From Kribbella pratensis (GTDB lineage: Bacteria > Actinomycetota > Actinomycetes > Propionibacteriales > Kribbellaceae): a stretch of 64,000 nt of DNA. This document shows positions 59,081 to 64,000 of the stretch, piece by piece. The notes beneath the pieces were generated by a model. It was not told the origin of the DNA. It saw nothing but the letters and a program-made list of their open reading frames with translations, and made no database searches. Where the stretch lies: the NCBI RefSeq assembly GCF_004365355.1, contig NZ_SODP01000001.1, forward strand, positions 2,879,399 through 2,943,398, read 5' to 3'. Every line of letters begins with the position of its first letter. Within the stretch, counting starts at the first letter, position 1. The position numbers and the translations under genes are program-made.

Positions 59081-61108
59081 TCAGCCGAAGCTGGGTGGGT
59101 CTACCTGGATTCGGACTGTGCCGGGGTTTTTCTTGGTGGTGCGGGCTGATTGGGATTCTTTGAGGGAGCGGACCAGGGTTGCGCCGTGTTGGCGGGGGGT
59201 GCGGACTACGGCTCGGACGGTTTCTTCGTCGAGGTCAACGGGGCCAAGGACCTCCAGGCCCGCGGATGGTGGGACGAGGTCTCGGAGGCGGGTGATGAGG
59301 TCGTTGACGGACTCAGAGGGGCCGGTCAGTTCGGCCAGCTTGGCGGCGGGAGCCAGGCGGGCGCTGCGACGTTCCTCGATCTCGCGGGTGGCGTAGCCCT
59401 CGGGGCTCCAGCGGACGATGGCCTGGAGTGGAAGGGCGGACGGGTCGCCGACGAGGATCACGGTGCCGCCGTCGCGGGCCGATCGGACCAGGGCGGCCGC
59501 GTTGAACCATCGGCGTACGGCTTCTTCGGGAGCTCGTAGGTCGGGGCGGGCGAGCATCAGCCAGGTGTCTAGCAGGACGGCCGCGGCGTACCCGCCCTCG
59601 GCGACCGGCTCGGCTCCCGGCGTACTGACGATCAGCGCCGGCGCATCCGATACGACATCGAGCATGTTCTCGCCGCCCGACGTACGCACCACGACGCCAG
59701 GAAACGCCCGCCCCAACTCCTCCGCAGTACGACGAGCGCCGACAATCGCGGCGCGCATCCGGGTGTCGCCACACTCCGGGCACCGGTGGTCGACCGCCGG
59801 ACGCCCGCACACACTGCAGCTCGCCGGCCCGGATCCGCCCGTACGACGCAACGTGCCGCCGCACGTCGAACACCGCGACGGCGCCCGGCACGTCTGGCAG
59901 ACGAGGCTCGGTAGATATCCGGCCCGCGGCACCTGCACCAGCACCGGCCCGGACCGCAAACCGTCGCGCGCGATCTCGAAGACCCGGTGCGGCAGCCGCG
60001 CCGCCCGCGCGCTCGGATCACGCGCCAACTCGATATCCGACTCGCCCGCGATGTGCACCGACGGCGCCGCCGCGCGGATCACCTTCCGGTCGGCGATCAG
60101 CTCGTGCGCGAACCCCGACTCGATCAACGCCGCCGCCTCCGCGGACCGCGCGAACCCGCCGAGAACGGCCGCACAATTCTGCCGGAACGCCCGCAGCAGC
60201 AGGACTTCACGCGCATGCGGGTACGGCGCGCGCGGCTCGGCGTACGACTCGTCGCCGTCGTCCCACATCGCCACCAACCCGAGATCCGCCACCGGAGCGA
60301 ACGCCGCCGCCCGCGTGCCGATCACGACCCGCGCGCATCCGCGGACTGCGGCGAGGAAGGCGCGATAGCGAGCTGTCGGGCCGAGGTCGGCCGAGAGCGT
60401 GACGAAGCCGGACGGGCCGAGGACGGCTTCGCAGGCGGCCGCCAGTCGCTCGAGGTCGCGCGCGTCGGGGGCTAGCAGCAGGGCGCCCCGACCGGATGCA
60501 GCGCAGACAGCCGCGGCCTGCGCGAACGCCAACGCCCAGTCAGCCCCCGGTACGGCGGTCCACACCGCCCGCGGCGCCTCACCTCGCGCGATCGCATCGA
60601 GAAAACCAGGCGGGTACGGCGACCACTCGGATCGCGAGGTGGACACCGGCGGACGCGGTGGCTGATCGCAGCGCAGCGGCTCCGCTTCCACCTTCGCGTG
60701 CCGCGGCGGGACCGCCAGCCGCGTGACATCCGCGAGCACTCCGGCGTACCGATCGGCGACCGCACGGCACAGGTCCGCGACCTCCGGCGTCAGCACCCGC
60801 TCGGGCGACACGACCTTGCGCAACCTCATCAGCTTGCCGTCGTGATCCGACTCCGCAAGCCGCTCCAGCACGAACCCGTCCAGGTCCTTGCCGGCAAAAC
60901 GAACCTTCACCCGGGCGCCCGGCTGCGCCGCCTCGGCCATGTCCTCAGGGACGAGATAGTCGAACGGCCGGTCCAGATGCGGGAGGGAGACATCGACCGC
61001 GATCCGTGCCACCGGCAACGTCTCGGTGATCTCGGCCGGCTCTTTGGTCCGGGATTTGCGCACGGCGTCCCGCAGCAGCGTGAGTTGCTCCGGCGAGTCC
61101 GATGTCAC
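59081..61108 (-). CDS. priA: Primosomal protein N' (PriA), actinobacterial type without Walker A
   Basis: Replication-restart protein of 675 residues. The N-terminal 3'BD domain (VARIAVDVSLPHLDRPFDYLVPEDMAEAAQPGARVKVRFAGKDLDGFVLE) binds fork DNA. The zinc domain is complete (CQTC, CSTC, CSVCG, CPECG). The helicase core is degenerate: VPGADWALAFAQAAAVCA stands where GxTGSGKT is expected, and WDDGDESY replaces the DEEH box. This loss is known for actinobacterial PriA, so ATP-driven unwinding is unlikely and a scaffold role in fork recognition is inferred. GTG 61108 follows TAGAGT (61120-61115) by 6 nt. Confidence 0.93.
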   Translation of the reverse strand: MTSDSPEQLTLLRDAVRKSRTKEPAEITETLPVARIAVDVSLPHLDRPFDYLVPEDMAEAAQPGARVKVRFAGKDLDGFVLERLAESDHDGKLMRLRKVVSPERVLTPEVADLCRAVADRYAGVLADVTRLAVPPRHAKVEAEPLRCDQPPRPPVSTSRSEWSPYPPGFLDAIARGEAPRAVWTAVPGADWALAFAQAAAVCAASGRGALLLAPDARDLERLAAACEAVLGPSGFVTLSADLGPTARYRAFLAAVRGCARVVIGTRAAAFAPVADLGLVAMWDDGDESYAEPRAPYPHAREVLLLRAFRQNCAAVLGGFARSAEAAALIESGFAHELIADRKVIRAAAPSVHIAGESDIELARDPSARAARLPHRVFEIARDGLRSGPVLVQVPRAGYLPSLVCQTCRAPSRCSTCGGTLRRTGGSGPASCSVCGRPAVDHRCPECGDTRMRAAIVGARRTAEELGRAFPGVVVRTSGGENMLDVVSDAPALIVSTPGAEPVAEGGYAAAVLLDTWLMLARPDLRAPEEAVRRWFNAAALVRSARDGGTVILVGDPSALPLQAIVRWSPEGYATREIEERRSARLAPAAKLAELTGPSESVNDLITRLRDLVPPSAGLEVLGPVDLDEETVRAVVRTPRQHGATLVRSLKESQSARTTKKNPGTVRIQVDPPSFG

Positions 61109-61200
61109 CGGGAAACTCTAGTCCGCCCGGACGACAGCGCGCGGAACGCCGCGACCCGGCTGTGGACAACTGCCACAACCGGGTCGTCGGAACCGCCGTA

Positions 61201-62394
61201 TTACTTGTTGACCGCGGCCTTCAGGGCCTCGACGCGGTCGGTGCGCTCCCAGGTGAAGTCCTCGCCGGTACGCCCGAAGTGACCGTTGCGGGCGGTCTGG
61301 GCGTAGATCGGGCGGAGCAGCTCCAGGTCGCGGATGATCGCGGCCGGCCGCAGGTCGAAGACCTCACGGGCCGCGTCGGCGATCTTGCTCACCGGCACCT
61401 TCTCGGTCCCGAACGTGTCGACGTAGAAGCCGACCGGCGCGGCCTTGCCGATCGCGTACGCGACCTGGCACTCGACCCGGTCCGCGAGCCCCGCGGCGAC
61501 GATGTTCTTCGCCACCCAGCGCATCGCGTACGCCGCCGACCGGTCCACCTTGGACGGGTCCTTGCCGGAGAACGCGCCACCGCCGTGCCGCGCCATTCCG
61601 CCGTACGTGTCGATGATGATCTTCCGCCCGGTCAGCCCGGCGTCGCCCATCGGGCCGCCGATCTCGAATCGGCCGGTCGGGTTCACCAGCAGCTTGTAGT
61701 CGGTCGAGTCGATGTCGAACTGCTCGAGCACCGGGTCGACGACGTGCTTCTTGATGTCCGGGGTCAGCATCGACTCCAGGTTGATGTCCGCCGCGTGCTG
61801 GCTGGACACCACCACGGTGTCGATCCGGATCGCCTTGTCACCGTCGTACTCGACCGTGACCTGGGTCTTGCCGTCCGGCCGCAGGTACGCCAGCGTGCCG
61901 TTCTTGCGGACCTCGGACAACCGCTCCGACAGCCGGTGCGCGATCGTGATCGGCAGCGGCATCAGCTCCGGCGTCTCGTTGGACGCGTAGCCGAACATCA
62001 GTCCCTGGTCCCCTGCCCCCTGCAGGTCCAGTGCATCCTCGGACGCGTCCGAACGCGTCTCGTACGCCGTGTCGACACCCTGCGCGATGTCCGGCGACTG
62101 GCTGCCGATAGCGACCTGCACCCCACAGGACGCGCCGTCGAAGCCCTTCAAGGACGAGTCGTAGCCGATCTCCAGGATGCGCGACCGCACGATCCCGGGG
62201 ATATCGACGTACGCCGTCGTGGTGACCTCGCCCGCGACGACGACCAGACCCGTGGTGATCAGGGTCTCGACCGCCACGCGGCTCTTCGGGTCCTCGGCCA
62301 GCAACGCGTCGAGGATGGAGTCGCTGATCTGGTCAGCGATCTTGTCCGGGTGACCTTCGGTCACGGACTCGGACGTGAAAAGGCGCCTCGCCAC
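61201..62394 (-). CDS. metK: S-adenosylmethionine synthetase
   Basis: Makes S-adenosylmethionine from methionine and ATP; cytoplasmic tetramer. It is 397 residues from GTG 62394, which has GGGAG 6 nt upstream; a longer in-frame start at 62457 lacks support. Diagnostic motifs: [62 protein letters not shown] and [23 protein letters not shown]. The 186-nt region upstream shows no riboswitch fold that I could recognise. Followed by priA after 92 bp on the same strand, a usual actinobacterial order. Confidence 0.96.
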   Translation of the reverse strand: MARRLFTSESVTEGHPDKIADQISDSILDALLAEDPKSRVAVETLITTGLVVVAGEVTTTAYVDIPGIVRSRILEIGYDSSLKGFDGASCGVQVAIGSQSPDIAQGVDTAYETRSDASEDALDLQGAGDQGLMFGYASNETPELMPLPITIAHRLSERLSEVRKNGTLAYLRPDGKTQVTVEYDGDKAIRIDTVVVSSQHAADINLESMLTPDIKKHVVDPVLEQFDIDSTDYKLLVNPTGRFEIGGPMGDAGLTGRKIIIDTYGGMARHGGGAFSGKDPSKVDRSAAYAMRWVAKNIVAAGLADRVECQVAYAIGKAAPVGFYVDTFGTEKVPVSKIADAAREVFDLRPAAIIRDLELLRPIYAQTARNGHFGRTGEDFTWERTDRVEALKAAVNK

Positions 62395-62580
62395 AGTTCT
62401 CCCTCGGATTCCTCTCGTGCCGCACGATTGTTCCCCACACTCGCACGGTCCCCCCATGCACCGACGGTTGGCGATGCATCTTGGGCAGTATGCCAGCAGT
62501 TTCCACCGGAATCCCGGTAACGCTCCGAATTCATCCAGAATACGGGATTGCTGATCATATTGTGGACATCGGTACCGGTT

Positions 62581-63693
62581 TCAGGCGTGAGCGCCGACCG
62601 CCACGTCGCCGAGTGTGAGCGATGGCGCACCACCGAGGATCGCTCCCAGCCGCTCTACCTCGGCGTCCAGGAGTTTGCGGCGGCGACGGTTCAGCGGGGT
62701 CAGTGCTTCGACCGTGACGTGCAGGGTCCGGCCCGACTTCTTCTGGTGCCAGACGCCCGCGACGATGCCGTCGACGAGCAGCAGCGGGTAGTTGCCGGCC
62801 TGCCCGCGAGCGGTCGCCCGGTCGAAGGCCTTGCCGGGGAAGAGCAGTTCCCTGGGGTAGCTGCCGACGCCGTACGCATCGAAGTACGGCAGCAATCGCA
62901 CACCGTCGACGCGCTCGTCCGGGAAGTCACCGTCACCCGGGGCATACCATACGGTATGGTCTGCCAGCGTCGCGTGCGGTAGATCATCGAAGTACGGCTT
63001 CACGAACGTTGGCGTGGTCTTGAGCCAGCGGGCGAACTGCTGCGGGGTCGCCGGTCCGTAGGAGTACAGGTAGCGGTGCAGCAGCTCTGTCAGCGCCTTC
63101 TCGGCCGGGAGTGGTTCGAACGGGCGCAGGCGATGCGGGTTCGCGTACGTCATCAGCCGGCCGCGCATCGGGCCATGGCAGAGTACGCCGGCGTTCGCCG
63201 CAAGCGAGGTCGCCTGCCGCCAACGGGCCCAGGCACCCTGGAAGGCGGGAATCGTCGGCTCCCGCGCCCAGGCGCCGGTCCGCCGTACGACTTCTTCGGT
63301 CAGCTCGTCGACGGTCAGATCCTCGTGCGCGAGTGCTTCACCGATGGCGACGATCACCTGATCGATCTCGTCCTGCGACATCCTGATCGGATCCGGCTGG
63401 CTACCGACCGAAGGCAGCGCCGACAACGCCCCCGTCCACATCGGCAGATCCTCGAGCGGCAACAGATGGACAGTCCCCCGCGGCCCGAACGTCTTCACCA
63501 ACTCGTCGTTCTGCTGCACCGTTCGGCGAGTCGCCTCCGCGACCCGGATCGCCACCGACGCCTCCCCCGCCGTCGCGATCTGCGCATGCGCCCCACACAT
63601 CGCCCGTACGGCGTCGACCGGCGTACCGAACGGCTCGATCAGACCGTGCCGGCGCATCCGCCGAGCAACGATCGCGTCCCACCTGATCTCCAT
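62581..63693 (-). CDS. Winged-helix DNA-binding domain protein (AlkZ/HTH_42-like)
   Basis: Protein of 370 residues of the HTH_42 (PF06224) family. Diagnostic stretches are RRHGLIEPFGTPVDAVRAMCGAHAQI at the start, FGPRGTVHLLPLEDLPMWTGAL, YSYGPATPQQFARWLKTTPTFV (winged helix) and LLVDGIVAGVWHQKKSGRTLHVTVEAL near the end. Relatives include DNA glycosylases AlkZ/YcaQ that remove alkylated or cross-linked bases; activity here is not established. ATG 63693 follows TAGGGT (63706-63701) by 7 nt. It lies upstream of metK on the same strand with a 186-bp gap. Confidence 0.85.
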   Translation of the reverse strand: MEIRWDAIVARRMRRHGLIEPFGTPVDAVRAMCGAHAQIATAGEASVAIRVAEATRRTVQQNDELVKTFGPRGTVHLLPLEDLPMWTGALSALPSVGSQPDPIRMSQDEIDQVIVAIGEALAHEDLTVDELTEEVVRRTGAWAREPTIPAFQGAWARWRQATSLAANAGVLCHGPMRGRLMTYANPHRLRPFEPLPAEKALTELLHRYLYSYGPATPQQFARWLKTTPTFVKPYFDDLPHATLADHTVWYAPGDGDFPDERVDGVRLLPYFDAYGVGSYPRELLFPGKAFDRATARGQAGNYPLLLVDGIVAGVWHQKKSGRTLHVTVEALTPLNRRRRKLLDAEVERLGAILGGAPSLTLGDVAVGAHA

Positions 63694-63773
63694 GTCCACG
63701 ACCCTAGGCACCAAACAGGACACCTTCTGACCTCTACCCACCCACTCGCGCGCCGGGTCCCCAGCGCCGCGCG

Positions 63774-63840
63774 GCCCACTTTGTGCACCGGATGACCAAG
63801 AATGCGCGCGGAAGACGACCATCCGGTGCACAAAGTGGGC
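63774..63840. repeat. Palindromic element family B, copy 2
   Basis: Perfect 21-bp arms at 63774-63794 and 63820-63840 (core CCCACTTTGTGCACCGGATG) enclose a 25-nt loop. The arm shares CCACTTTGTGCACC-GAT with copy 1 at 58949. It lies 80 bp upstream of the HTH_42 gene start. Confidence 0.93.
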
Positions 63841-63867
63841 TTCGGTGGAGGGCGCGCGGGGTCCGGG

Positions 63868-64000
63868 GCGCGAGGCGCGAGGCGCGAGGGCGCGAGGCGC
63901 GAGGCGCGAGGCGCGAGGCGCGAGGCGCGAGGCGCGAGGCGCGAGGCGCGAGGCGCGAGGCGCGAGGCGCGAGGCGCGAGGCGCGAGGCGCGAGGCGCGT
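63868..64000. repeat. 7-bp tandem repeat, 18 copies
   Basis: GCGCGAG repeated three times, one extra G at 63889, then fifteen more copies ending in GCGCGT at the window edge. A heptamer cannot be neutral in a reading frame, and no gene crosses it, so this is an intergenic VNTR-type array. Confidence 0.95.

Larger units (their letters stand above)
63694..64000. other. 307-bp gene-free right end
   Basis: Upstream of the HTH_42 gene there is only family B palindrome copy 2 (63774-63840) and the 7-bp tandem array (63868-64000). The window ends inside or just after the array. Confidence 0.8.

Noticed and set aside
62395..62580. A SAM riboswitch upstream of metK
   Set aside because: I could not fold the conserved core of SAM-I, SAM-II or SAM-IV from this sequence, and a normal ribosome site is present.
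63868..64000. A CRISPR array
   Set aside because: The 7-bp units are contiguous with no spacers; it is a simple tandem repeat.
1..64000. tRNA or rRNA genes
   Set aside because: No cloverleaf with a TTCRANNC loop and no rRNA-like segment was found by eye; a covariance-model scan would settle it.

Overview
The window is high-GC DNA with dense, mostly short-spaced genes, GTG and TTG starts, ATGA/GTGA/TGATG overlaps and many start codons only 6-9 nt downstream of a TANNNT -10 box. This is typical of Actinomycetota. The gene content (a DUF222/HNH endonuclease, a DUF5937-type regulator, ROK-controlled sugar operons, an actinobacterial-type PriA without a Walker A motif) most resembles Nocardioidaceae such as Kribbella. 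That placement is inference from remembered families, not a search. No rRNA, tRNA or CRISPR array was recognised.

Layout. 1-2633 (minus): oligopeptide/oligosaccharide ABC importer (permease cut by the left edge, family 5 binding lipoprotein) behind a promoter covered by LacI-type operators. 2872-14847: mixed single genes, namely a sacsin-like GHKL ATPase, SGNH hydrolase, two GNAT acetyltransferases, a frameshifted DUF222/HNH gene, prolyl aminopeptidase, a 57-residue gene too short for usual calling, a divergent MarR/TPR pair around a perfect palindrome, a DUF2071 protein and an epoxide hydrolase. 14844-23085 (minus): one long sugar operon, ROK regulator - ABC ATPase - permease - sugar-binding lipoprotein - Gfo/Idh/MocA dehydrogenase - xylose isomerase - TIM-barrel isomerase/epimerase. 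23302-30050: small enzymes (dienelactone hydrolase, two YciI proteins, VOC protein), an amidohydrolase broken by a frameshift and carrying an SPTG tandem repeat, and an AlkB-like dioxygenase with a LexA-type box. 30119-40286: MFS and FMN-binding proteins, two histidine kinases and two NarL-type response regulators, a lactate/2-hydroxyacid dehydrogenase divergent from its FadR/LldR-like repressor with two operators, and an ABC exporter. 40437-45889: a glycosidase operon (GH36-like, ROK repressor, GH125) interrupted by a TnpB-only IS605/IS1341-type element with a visible omega-RNA/right end. 45927-49319: class V aminotransferase and two DMT transporters. 49368-63693: the housekeeping group rsmB, fmt, def ... 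priA, metK, with a 6.7 kb accessory block (C39-like secreted protein, lipoprotein, DUF1707 protein, HAD phosphatase, MFS/regulator pair) between def and priA.

Repetitive DNA is the least explained part. Two families of imperfect palindromes occur twice each in intergenic DNA (48216-48315 and 58827-58929; 58949-59011 and 63774-63840). A third long inverted repeat lies at 38386-38475. The window ends in 18 copies of a 7-bp repeat, and a 10/27-bp array lies at 29322-29466.

How the genes work together: the strongest functional unit is the xylose-type operon (uptake, isomerisation, oxidation, ROK control). The second is the glycosidase operon with its own ROK regulator. The first importer carries sugar-type operators and may feed the same kind of metabolism. 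The fmt-def pair and rsmB serve translation initiation and ribosome maturation; metK and priA serve methyl-donor supply and replication restart.
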